From Gentiana macrophylla (Eukaryota > Streptophyta > Magnoliopsida > Gentianales > Gentianaceae): a stretch of DNA of 64,000 nt. The stretch lies in NCBI GenBank assembly GCA_026214975.1, contig CM047817.1, positions 54,246,246-54,310,245 on the forward strand. The letters are read 5' to 3'. The position numbers were made by a program, and so were the translations under genes. Below are positions 47,968-58,692 of this stretch, piece after piece. Position 1 is the first letter of the stretch; every line of letters starts with the position of its first letter. The notes under the pieces are model-generated. The model ran no database searches and was not told the origin of the DNA. It saw nothing but the letters and a program-made list of their open reading frames with translations.

Positions 47968-50135
47968 CCAATTCGCTTTTGGGTCCATGGGGTCGCTTGT
48001 CAAGACAACACTGGGAATATATCCCTTGGGTATCCTTCGGATATTGTTGCACCTGTTTTCATATATATAAGCTACACTCCCATAATGTCTGTGTTTGGGT
48101 TGTATCTTATTTATATGATCTCTCAGATCTTTTGGCTGAAATTTATTTCCACCATGCATTTTGTTGTTAAAGCTTGAATGATAACTATCATTCCTTCTGT
48201 ACTGAGGTCTGAACTGACCTTTGTACTGTGACTTATGCTGAGAACTGAGATTAGTCCTCTGCTGAGTTTTGGACTGAGACTTGTGATAAGTTCTCTGTCT
48301 GGAATGATTGTTATTACCAGTTTTATTAACCAAATCAGTAAAATTCCAATCATCGTCAGTGGGGTATAGTCTTCCTTTCCCCCTAAATGTGTGAATCCTT
48401 GAATGACTAACATTCTTGGAATTACTTTGATTGTAATTTTTCCGGTTCCTGACTTCATTGGTTTTTGTGGATCTGGTAGTGGATTTGCCTTTTCGGTTTC
48501 CATTAAATGCAACTGATCTACCATTTGACTTACTTTTGTTGGTAGATACAGTTGTCTTCTTAGGAAACTGATTTGTCCTTTGTGATACTGGCTTTACTGG
48601 TTCAGCAATTTTCTTAGTTTGTGGAAATTGCTCAGCTACAAACTTAATACCAGTTTTGGTACTAGGTCCAGCAGCGTTGCTAGTTCCATTCTTTGAAGAT
48701 TGTTGTGTATCAAATCCTAAACCGCTTTTGTCTCCATATGGTTTTCCGATTTGAATCCAAAGAATCGAACTTGATTGGGCAAATGATTCGATTCTCGCCG
48801 CTTTGATGCAACAAATCGATGTCGAATCTTTTCTTTATCGCTTTAGTCGGGTTTCAACATTTTTAGTTCAGACTTCAATCTTTCAACTTCTAGAATTAGA
48901 CTTTCTTTCTCACTTTGATTGATTCATAACCAAACTTGAATAGTTACTAGTCGATTCATCAACTCGTCAAGCGTTTCCTCTAATTCTAGATTTTTGGATT
49001 GAGTCGTGAATGAGAACATGCATTTATCATGGAAATCTGAAGTGAGGAGTATTTAGAATTAGATTCACATACCTCATTTTGATCTTCCATATGTGCCATT
49101 AAAGCCGTGTCATCGATAGTCTTTCAGTATCCCGACTTCATAGTCGATTCATCTCCCAAGAAGGAGTGCTCTCTTCTACCAACTCTTCTTGGTGGGTCTT
49201 CTTGATCGATTACGACACACTCGACTTTATAATGTCCAGGTTTCTTGCATTTGAAACAGAGGTATTCATCATCTTTTCTTTTCTCAGGAGTTCTTTTGAT
49301 AAATTTTTGAGTGATTTGGATGTCCACTCTTCATCCTTCGAATTCTGCTCATCATCGAGCCATTTGTTCTTCCATCTCATCCAATTCATGAAGATTGCTA
49401 GATGAGTTTTCTTGAATGTCATCTTCACGCCGCAAGTGCTATCGTTTTGGGTTCTTCCGAGCCTTGATTATTGCAAATATGCTTGTGAAATCTTCACTCG
49501 AATTCATAAGCTTTCAAATCAAAAGATTTTGAATGAATCTTCTACATCCAAACCTCCTGGATTCTTCCATAGCATGATGACCTTCATCTTCCAAACACAA
49601 TGGTAAAGCCTTCAAGATTCTTGTGTTGATAACTTTCTTTGAGTATTCAATCTTGAGTAGATCTAGTTCATCCTTGATAGCATCGAATCTTGTCTCCATT
49701 TGATCAATGGTTTCTCCAGATTTCATTTTGAAATTCTCAAATTTTTGCTTTGCAAATGTAAATTTTATTTTCCTTGATTGAGTCTGCCTTCACAAACTAA
49801 GCTGGAGTTTGTCCCACATTTCTTGGCGGTTGTGCATTCTTTCACTTTCAAGTACATGTTGCTATCAAGAGTTCTGAGGATAAAGTCCATGGCCACATTG
49901 TTGAGATTATTTCGCTTGCGATCATCACTGGTCCATTCCGATTTGGGTTTAGCAACTCGAACTTGTTCTCCACCAACAGCTTTGCATATGAGTGATCTTA
50001 ATTGGTCCATCGGTGAGTACATCCATCATTTCATCATGAGTAAATGCCAGGAATGCTCGTGATACGACGTTTGTATTCGTCAAATCTGTCCATGTTGCAC
50101 ATAAGCATTTGTCTTGCATATTGATTGTTATCCAT
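47950..50135 (-). pseudogene. gag: gag of element B, broken
   Basis: The start is the ATG at 50135 (MDNNQYARQMLM), the conserved opening. The copia-type gag domain is in pieces: 49765-50022 (NLNNVAMDFILRTLDSNMYL), 49514-49726 (METRFDAIKDELDLLKIEYS). The zinc knuckle CFKCKKPGHYKVEC is at 49217-49258 (CX2CX4HX4C intact). The basic, Gln/Asn-rich tail at 47950-48333 ends WVPKSF and TAA. Several frameshifts lie in CTG/CAG-poor stretches (48720-50000). It would form the particle and bind RNA. Confidence 0.85.
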
Positions 50136-50231
50136 TGTGAGTGAGTGGGAAATTTAATTTAAAACTGAGCTTTCAACTAAGAACAACTAGAGGAGATATA
50201 GAGCAAATGATATATTGTCAAAGAAAAACTG

Positions 50232-50243
50232 CTCCGATACCAA
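50232..50243 (-). other. Primer binding site of B
   Basis: Minus strand TGGTATCGGAGC, identical to A. Confidence 0.85.
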
Positions 50244-50245
50244 TT

Positions 50246-51982
50246 GTTGGTCCCTTGGAAAGGCTAACACAAGTTTAGAGGGGGGGGGTGAATAAACTTG
50301 TCCCTAAAACTGGATTTTAAACAACTTAAAAATTCAATTAAAACTTGTGTGGAGTTAAGGTGACAAAGCTGAGATTAAGTCAAACTGACTTAAGCTGAAA
50401 CTGAGTCAACCGGCAGCGGATATGATTTTAGCCTTTTTATTGATCTTGTTATTCGTTATGAAAATCGTGTGTTGTGAATCGAATTCGTGAATATTATTTG
50501 TATTTGTGTAAGGTATAACAATCAAGTATCACAATGCTATAAATAAATCTTTGAGTAAGTAAGTAAATGCGTAAAGTAAATAAGGCGAAATTATAGAGGT
50601 TCCGGTGGTGTAATCCCTGTCAATCCTCTCTTCCCTCGTGGTGCGGAGGAAAATTCCACTAGAACTTCTTGAGGTGCTTTGTTACAAAAAGTCCTAAACA
50701 ATAGTCCTTGGCTAATCCCAGCGTCACTATCTAAACAATTGTAGAATAGGTAGAATGGCTGCTCTCCAAATGCTTGAACAACTGGTCCTTGGAGGGTACA
50801 CGTATGCCTCTTCACCAGCTACCACCACAAACAAAGTCTACCCGACTGCTTGTCACAACCGTCCTTGGCGAAACCTTCCTGGTTTGCTTCACGATCTAAA
50901 ACCTTTGATGTGAAATCAAAGTTAATGAGAATCAAATAAATTGATTCTTGTTTGTGGTTCTTCAAAGTGTTGGATCCTTGATAGATTCTTTGTAGCTTGA
51001 ACACTTGAAGAAATACTAGATATGATCTTTGTTAAAGTTCAGAGATGATAGCAATTCGAATAAGATGATTAATGCATAAACTTGCTCGTTAAATCTTGTA
51101 AATCTCACTTTTTGTTCATGGGTGCAAAGTCCTCTATTTATAGTATAAGGTCCAACGTTCATCTGGCTTAGATTCGAATTGTATCAGTGTCTCTTTCGCA
51201 ACGGAAATATTTTTCTGACCGTTCTGCAGTGTCAGTAACTCATCCAATGAAATTGTTTCCTTTTCAACGTTCCACTGTACTTTCAGTTGTTGGATGACTG
51301 ACTTATAAAACTGAGTTTCCTTATCGCTTTATCTCGAGTTTTCACTTGTCAGTTTTCTAACTGACTTGGAGCATTAACTGAAATTTTACTCTTCTTCAAA
51401 TATCAGTGCTCCAGTTTTCATCTGATCATTATTGACTTAATCAGAGTACACCATGATTCATTATCAACTAAGAATTCATTATCCTTATGATTCTTAGGTC
51501 TTCATACTAGATCCATAAAGTCAGTTCAGGTCACCACAATCTTGCCTGAAGTCCAACTTTACAGTCTCGACTTGTAATCTTCATAACTGAGTTTGAACCC
51601 TCAGTTCTTCATTCTTCAATAATCGAGTCCGTGACCTCGGTTCTTCAATCTTCTAGATAAGCCAACCGAATCAGAATCTCTCGTGAACTTACCTTCTTTA
51701 GTTTCACGTAGGTGTGCTCTGAGTCAGTTTGCTTGTATTGGTAGTTTCCAGTTTTCTAAATGATTTCCAGCTTTTCAGTTTTACAACACGCTAATTATTA
51801 CAGTGCTTGTCTGATGTAACCTATACAATTATCAGACTCTAGTAAGACTTATACATTCAGTTCTAGACATCTTTTAGCTTTTCACTATAACAGCTGGCTT
51901 TAGCACTTCATCAATGGGGTTAAGATAATACTTTGAACAAGTTAGATGAATTATCATCAAAACATAAAATTTATTTCCAACA
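50246..51982 (-). repeat. 5' LTR of element B
   Basis: 1737 bp. TATAAATA is at 51135-51142 (minus). It carries a G9 run at 50280-50288 where the 3' LTR has a shorter one. Ends at AATAC of D. Confidence 0.92.
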
Positions 51983-52444
51983 AATACGTTTGTTCCAACG
52001 AATCCGAAAAAATAGAAAATGAATTTTCTTTGATACTCAAGAATTGAATCCGAGATTCATTTTCTTATATCACTCCCACTAGTCTATCTGAAATAACTGC
52101 CCGTTGTCTATTTTATTTATCGTTTAATGCAAAGCTACCTAGTTCTTCCAAAGAACTTTAGCTTTCAAGAAAATTGCTAGGATGCATTGGTCAGTGATCC
52201 GAAATCACATTCCTTATCCTCTAATTTCCAATTTATTAATTTTCCGGTTTAGCCTAAAAACTACTTAGTTTAGACGACTAACACGTATAAACATTCTTTC
52301 TCATTCTCGACTTTCCTTAGATGGAAACAGTCTTGAACTAGCAGTTCGTTTGAGTAGACACTACTCTTGAATTGTGGGATTTTAGTGTTACTTGCTTGGA
52401 CTATCGATTTTTCTAATCGTTAAATCATAAGACAAAAGTTCCTA

Positions 52445-52787
52445 CTAGTTTATCGGTTCCAAATACCGTCTAACTAGCATCACTTTGTATCGAATGGTTT
52501 GAGAGATCATAATAAAGCTCACACTAGTTTATCGGTTCCAAATACCGTCTAACTAGCAACACTTTGTATTTATGATTTTTCAAAGATTAGAAAATCATTC
52601 AGAACTAAGATCCCACTAGTTTATCAGTTCTAAATACTGTCTAACTAGCAACGCTTTATTCTAGGTTTTCCAATAAATGGAGAAACTCATGTGTAGTCTA
52701 TTACACATTTCTAATGATTCAGAAAAACAACAAATCATAAGACTAAGGCTCCCACTAGTTTATCGGTTCCTAATACCGTCTAACTAG
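52445..52787 (-). repeat. Array of four 33-nt stem-loops in element D
   Basis: Copies are at 52445-52477, 52524-52556, 52616-52648 and 52755-52787. In the element sense each reads outer arm CTAGTT, AGA, inner arm CGGT, loop ATTTGGA, inner arm ACCG, ATA, outer arm AACTAG. The third copy has CAGT/ACTG in the inner stem, a change on both sides that keeps pairing. Spacers differ in length and sequence (79, 92 and 139 bp between starts). Element G has two further copies. It looks like a conserved RNA structure, possibly a packaging or dimer signal. Confidence 0.8.
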
Positions 52788-55088
52788 CAACGCCTTATGT
52801 ATATGATTTTCCAATTTTTCAATTTATAAATTTGTTGTGTAATTACACTTTTGAAATTCACTAAATGAATTTTATATGATAGTCCTATGTCATCTTTTGT
52901 AAACTAAGTATGGTCGTCTCTCGTTCAACACGAGTGACACCCGTGACATACCTATACTATGTCACTTAAGTTTTTAAAGGCTTAAGAGAATAAATCTTTT
53001 ATGAAAAATTACTGCATTGTTTGATAATTACAATGTACTTGTTACTTTCCACATTTTTAATGAAGTCCTATTACTAACAGTTTAGTAACCTAGAGATTTA
53101 GTTGTAAATAAAATGACAGAAAGTTAAATTCAAAAATGAATTTTTACTACTAGATTTATTTTAGGAATAATAAACTATATAAAAAAAGTTTATCCTACCA
53201 TTCCAAGGATTTAACCTCGCACAGTACTATCCGAGATGGTCGATATCAGCACTATGACGGTTAAACTGAGACAATCTCTCTCAATGATTATGTTTCTAGA
53301 AACAAACATCTCACAGGAATCAGACATCCCGGACCTTAATCATTGATTACCTTCCTTTTCTAGCCTAGATATTTCAAAAATATCCATAAAGAGTGTGACC
53401 TACTATATTAGATCTCAGAGTACGCCCCGAGTATGCCTACGAGGGGCAGGTCAGTGACCCGGCGAGTACCCAATATCCTATCATTTCGGAGACCAAGCCT
53501 TGAATTTTGATAGCGGTGAACACCATCCGAAGGGGCCGAAATCAAAGTGGCACGAGGTGTCACCATTCTCTCACGTGCTTGCATCTATAGTAGAGGCCAT
53601 GGGGTTGGCTGTCGCCTTCCCTGCTCCCACTCAATAATTTGAAAAAGTGGTGGGTTTACTAATTACGGTTTCGGCCTTGACAATAAGAAACAATAAATCA
53701 AAGTACTCCGAACAGGGTTGGTTATATAGGCAATCCTACGCCGTCTTATTCGTTGGAACATATGTGACAGCTCAGGCAAATCCGGCAAGAGAAGGCCCAT
53801 TTAGCCCGAAGGCTTATCAGCTATGCTAAGTCTTGTCGAACAACTGTAACATACATCACATGTGGAGGGGAGTCGATTGAGCCGAAGCTCGGTTGAACTC
53901 GCCCAACCATGGTTAGACCATTTCCGAACCCATGTACTAAGATTCTCCGATTTCTAAATTGTCACCCAAAGCGTAATCTCATTTCTGTTTAAGGTGGGTT
54001 CACTGAGTAGCCATCACCGAAAAGCTCAATGATTTATCCAAGTGGGATTCACCGAGAATCCATCACTAAAATCGTAACGATTGACAAAACCCGGGTGCTC
54101 GGTTTTTATAATTAGCTACTTATTATTTAACTACCACATATTAAATTAATAAGCATTCATACTAATTATTCGAGTTATACACGTCTATTTTAATTCAAAA
54201 TTAAAAATTTACGTGTATGCATTGGAGTGGAATCATGAAGATGCAAGTCATGGCAATTTTCCGGTTGTAAGCATGTAATCTTGATCAAACACAAAATTAT
54301 AGCCAAAAGTAAACACCGAGATGGACCGTTGGTACCCCCGACTAACTATTTTCTAAGGAAAAGTAAAACTTAATCGATGTCTTCGAGTCTTGATCTTCGA
54401 ATCTTGAACTCGAACCGCCGGATCATGAACCACAAACACCCGAGAGGAGAAATGCTTTTTAATTAAATAAAACCAAATTATTATAATTAAATAAAACCTT
54501 TTTTTTTTTCTCTTTCGGCTATTACAAAATATTTCCCAAAAAATTTTGTTATTTTCTGCCAAATAACGGCAGATATGTATAAAAAAAAGTTTGGAAAAAA
54601 AAAAATACAGCCGCAAACTTTAAAACCTAGTCGCATGCAATTTTATTAAAACCAGACTTATAGCGACGATTTTCAGCGTCGCAGAAAGTCCTGTAGCGCT
54701 GAATTTAAATTAAAAAATAGGTTTTTAGCCGTTTCTCCTCGTTCATACCTTGGGTTTCGCCTTGATCTTCATCTTTTCAGCAAGAACTTCATATTTCGAG
54801 CCCGGAATAATAAAATTACAATAAAATATGCTACTTTTACATGGAATTTTGAAAATTGCATAATTAAAGATACAAATCCTATGCTCAATTGTTACTAAAC
54901 AAAGGAACTACAAAATAGATCTACAGGTAAACAATATCAACCCCAATCCATCTCTTCAACCAAAACATTCACAAGCATACAACATGATTAAATTTCGAAT
55001 TTACCAAAAAAAAACGAAATAAAAACACCTATAACATGCTTTTCCACTCCAAGATCTAAAATTCATATACTTTGATCGTTAGATCAAA

Positions 55089-55102
55089 GGCTCCGATAAC
55101 AC
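55089..55102 (-). other. Primer binding site of D, variant
   Basis: Minus strand GTGTTATCGGAGCC starts one base after the LTR end. It keeps TATCGGAGC of the initiator-Met-tRNA-type site but has GTGT in place of ATTGG. Confidence 0.6.
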
Positions 55103-55103
55103 T

Positions 55104-56888
55104 TGTTAGATGTAATATCGTCGGATCAATCATAGATTGACCCGATTACGCAGCGGAATGCATCAGATCTAGATCTAAACAAAAACAAAGAACATAAATT
55201 AAAGATCTAACTACAAGGGGGTTTAGGAGCCAACCTTTTTATGGTGCTTAACTCCAAGAACGATAGATCTCCAAGAACACGTGTATTGAGAAACCACAGC
55301 CTTCCAACGTGTATATCCCAGCAACACCAGGTGGATGGTGTTTCACACCGCCGGACCTCCTTGATATGCTACCTAGAAAACCCGAAGTTTTCTAAACACG
55401 AACCCAAAGAACTATAGCCGAAAATTCCAAGCTATATTTTTATGAAATAGGCGTGATATATGTGATGTCAAAAGCCTTGGGAGAACTCTCTTTATATAGG
55501 AGAGTAAAACTTATGCCCCAAGGATTAAATAATTAATACAAAATCAATTATAATAATCCTTTTTCCTTAAAAAGATAAATCTAAAAAATTCCTAAAATTA
55601 ATTAGGATATACAAAAGATTTTCCTTTCCTTCAATTATTTAACACACAAATAATTTAATCACACGTCTTATTATTTATTGAGAAAAAAATTTCCCAATAA
55701 TAAATAATATAATTTTCGGCCAAGACTTGGGTAAAACCCAAGTCCACACGAAAATTCCACACTTGGGCCGAGTCCACGAAAAAATGTATTTTTCATTTAT
55801 TTAATTATCTAGTCCAACTAAACAATTAATCCACATACCAAATTAAATTGCTCAATGAACTAATTAATTATAATTGAGGTGAAACGACGAGAAACTAATT
55901 ATGCTATTTTGGGAACCACGTCGGGGACCATGGACCCATATTCAGTAGCTACAATAAATCAAATAAAATTATTCATCGATGAATAATTATATCCAACCTA
56001 TTAATTCTGGGATTACACCACCATAAACCCGAAATCGAACTCTATCGAATATAGATAACTTACACTCAATTTATGAGTCGAAAGCGTCCATTGATATAAT
56101 CATTACATACGGATAAATCCTCTATAGACTGTTCACTTCGATTCGGGATATTTCCGTAAACCCTTCTCGAAACATATTATCCTTATTTACCATTAACCCC
56201 CTAGTGATCAATTAGTTCATAACTAATATAATATGAACTTGGCCGATCGATCAGTTTCTAGGGTTAACAAATAAGGGAAGTGTCTGTCTACTTCCTGATG
56301 GAAGGAATGGATTCCATATCTGTGATAGCACAGAATACTCACTCATCCTAGAATAAAGCCAACAAGAAGTGTTGGACCACATACTACGAAGTGATGCTTA
56401 CAAACACATCAAACTCCACCCTAGTCTAAGCAGTTGTCTATGATCACCTCAGGATTGAGATTAATCCATATATGATCATCTTGTGATTCGATAAGTCTTC
56501 TCGATCACGGAATTATATCGAGAACTCAAATCAAATCGGTCCAGCCCTATATTATTACCATCATATATAAATGCCCCATTAGGTACCCTATTACCGACAG
56601 TCCGGATAAGATTGTCACACCTAAAGTGATCTGGGCGCATATTAGCAAATTAATCATGAGACCCATACTCAGATTAATAAATGCTACGGACTAAGTTAAT
56701 TTTAAGTACATCTCACTAACTCAATCCTCTTGTGTATAGCAATACACTGAGTTATGTGATTACATAAACGAGGTACTTAGGGTTTTCAGTAGTGTCTTAA
56801 TTATAAGCATACATGCATATAATAAGATGAATTATTAATTCTGTCCTAAAACAATTAGATAATTGTCTTTCGGGCACTACACCTAACA
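55104..56888 (-). repeat. 5' LTR of element D
   Basis: 1785 bp. TATATAAA is at 55491-55498 (minus), followed by GAGAGTTCTCCC, as in the 3' LTR. Confidence 0.9.
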
Positions 56889-56893
56889 GTGAT

Positions 56894-58269
56894 ATCTTCA
56901 ATGATCATAAGTTGCTGATTATTAAATCCATCACCTGCTTGTTGATTGTCAGCTGTCTGATTTCCAACTGGCAAAACTTTTTGCTGAGTTACAGTTTGCG
57001 TAGCTAGAGGTGGAGGTTGATTATCCTTTTGCAAAACTATATTCATATCATCTTCTTTCCTTGAATTATCATCTTCACCATCATCCTTTTTCTTTGAAGT
57101 ATATTCAGGAATAGATGATGTCGTTGATTCTCTTCGTTGAGCTAGTTCAGTGAATCTATTGAAACAATTTGCAAGAAATTCTGACATAGGAAACAAAGTA
57201 TATAGATCTCTAATTTCAAATTCCTTCAAGAGTACCTTTTCTTCAGATTTTAAAATAGCATAACGAGAATCTTCTGGTTTGAGTTTCATTTTCATTAGCC
57301 TGATGATTCTATAAGCTTCAAAAATTGGGGCTTGTGCTGATCTGATTGGTGTTGTAACTGAGAAGTATCACCAGCAGGAATGCTTTTCTTTGTAACTTCA
57401 GTTGTCAGTTGTTGTTGTTCCCCCTCAGTTGGTGCTTTCTTACTCGAAGTTTCTAGGTACAAACATTTTACAACTGATCTTTCTTTTGCTGATTCGGCTT
57501 TCCGCTTGATTCCTTTGTGTTCAGCTTCCTGCTGAGACATAGTTTTCTGTCTGGCTTCAGGTTGGGAAGTTGTTCTTGTGACTGCTGCAAGTTCCTCTGT
57601 ATTGATAGTTGTAGATGCAGTTTGTCTTGCTTTCTTCCCTGCCTCAAGTTTTTCCAGATAAAATTGAATTATTCCACCGAGTGTTTTCTTCGGTCGGAAT
57701 CTGCCAATAGTTACTTGTCCTTCAGCTTGAGCTCTTTGTATACTTTCCAATTTAGCTAAGTGTTGCTTCTTTATCTGATTGATGACATAACCGGCCCAAT
57801 TGAATTGTAGTTCATCCCAAATTATGTTTATCAGATAAACATTGTCATCGGATAGTATGTTGATTCTTTTGGATTTTCCAATAACATGTCTGCTGAGCCA
57901 TCTGCTAAGATATCCAAACTCTGGCTTGAGTTTTTCAACATGGATACCAACTTCTGCTGGTTCCTTAGATAATGTAATCTGCCTAAGAAAGGCGTCTCTT
58001 TTCAATGGTAGAGAAGTCAAATCTATTGATGTCACAAATGAAGTTGTGAAACCAAATAGTGACTTCATGAACTGGAAAATTCCCTCCACATCACGTTTTT
58101 CGTTGAAAGTAACCTCCAGAATGTTTCTTAATCCTGGTTGTTTCTGGATCTTCTCGCTGATACAACTTGCTAACAGAGTGTTGTTACACATAGTTTCATA
58201 AATTTCGAAAGTATACACATCTAAATCTGTGATCAATCTTTCTTCTTATGATTTCTTTGAGGTTGTCAT
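56894..58269 (-). pseudogene. post-pol ORF of element C, 5' half
   Basis: The conserved start is the ATG at 58269 (MTTSKKS, then a stop, then EERLITDLDVYTFEIYE). A 313-codon frame (57295-58236) continues with LLASCISEKIQKQPG, FGYLSRWLSRHVIGKS and GRFRPKKTLGGIIQFYLEK, then Gln/Glu/Lys-rich sequence. A shift near 57295 leads to the 56894-57295 frame, ending FNNQQLMIIEDITV at the D insertion. The rest is at 34883-35854. One stop, one shift and the insertion inactivate it. Confidence 0.82.
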
Positions 58270-58356
58270 TTCTGAATTGAGTGTGAAAACAAAAATTAAA
58301 TTTGGTGATTATGAAAAATCTAATTTTTGATTTTAAGGAAATGTGAACGGAGGTTG

Positions 58357-58364
58357 GATGTATA
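58357..58364 (-). promoter_or_regulatory. TATA-like site upstream of the C post-pol ORF
   Basis: Minus strand CCCCTATACATCCAACC, 95 bp before the ATG at 58269. The TTTGAAAAGTTGTAC word upstream and the CAACCTCCGTTCACA word downstream are shared with B. Confidence 0.4.
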
Positions 58365-58692
58365 GGGGTAATGTACTGACGGTTGATTAGTACAACTTTT
58401 CAAATTCCATGATGGTCTGTGTAACCAAGGCATGTACTGTTCTGACAGTAAAGGGGTGTACACGCAATATATTCTGAGAAACTGCGGTAATTAAATGCGA
58501 TATAACCGCTGTCGGTTTTATCTTATCAACCCATGACTTAAATTGACTCTTAAAAAAAGCGATGCCGAGGTCGGCTTCTAGAATAAAGTTGGTCGGGCCA
58601 GGTTGGTCGATTTGAGATTGTTGATGTCAATGATCGATATGTTAAAGCGCATCAAAGATAACAAAGATTAATCCCCTTGATGATTCTCTAGC

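Larger units (their letters stand above)
40107..51982 (-). mobile_element. Element B: full-length Ty1/copia (Sirevirus-like) retrotransposon, innermost
   Basis: Complete: 5' LTR 50246-51982, primer site 50232-50243, gag, pol, post-pol ORF, polypurine tract, 3' LTR 40107-41813. Target duplication AATAC is at 40102-40106 and 51983-51987. RT/RNase H is almost one open frame of 413 codons, the best pol piece of the window. Other parts are frameshifted in patches that coincide with CTG/CAG loss. As the innermost insertion it is the youngest of the nest. Confidence 0.93.
51983..55103 (-). other. Element D interior, 5' part, non-coding
   Basis: No gene. It holds the stem-loop array (52445-52787), a block homologous to G at 53460-53640 (GAGTGGGAGC and GAGAGAATGGTGACAC words on the minus strand), AGGTCAGTGACCCGGCG at 53448-53464, and an AT-rich leader near the primer site. 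The short ORF at 53647-53829 has no recognisable feature. Confidence 0.7.
35860..56888 (-). mobile_element. Element D: non-coding LTR retrotransposon (LARD-like), split by B
   Basis: LTRs are 35860-37648 (3') and 55104-56888 (5'). Target duplication GTGAT is at 35855-35859 and 56889-56893, both inside the C post-pol ORF. Without B and one duplicated pentamer the interior is about 5.6 kb. It has a primer site, a polypurine tract, a stem-loop array and blocks shared with G, but no gag, pol or other long ORF. The first 130 bp of the two LTRs differ at six positions by eye, so D is not very recent. It must have moved with proteins from another element. Confidence 0.9.

Noticed and set aside
52445..52787. 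CRISPR-like array
   Set aside because: The copies have unequal spacers, lie in a plant retrotransposon and fold as hairpins with paired changes; there are no cas genes.
53647..53829. 60-codon ORF in the D interior
   Set aside because: It is antisense to D, short, and in a region otherwise free of coding signal.
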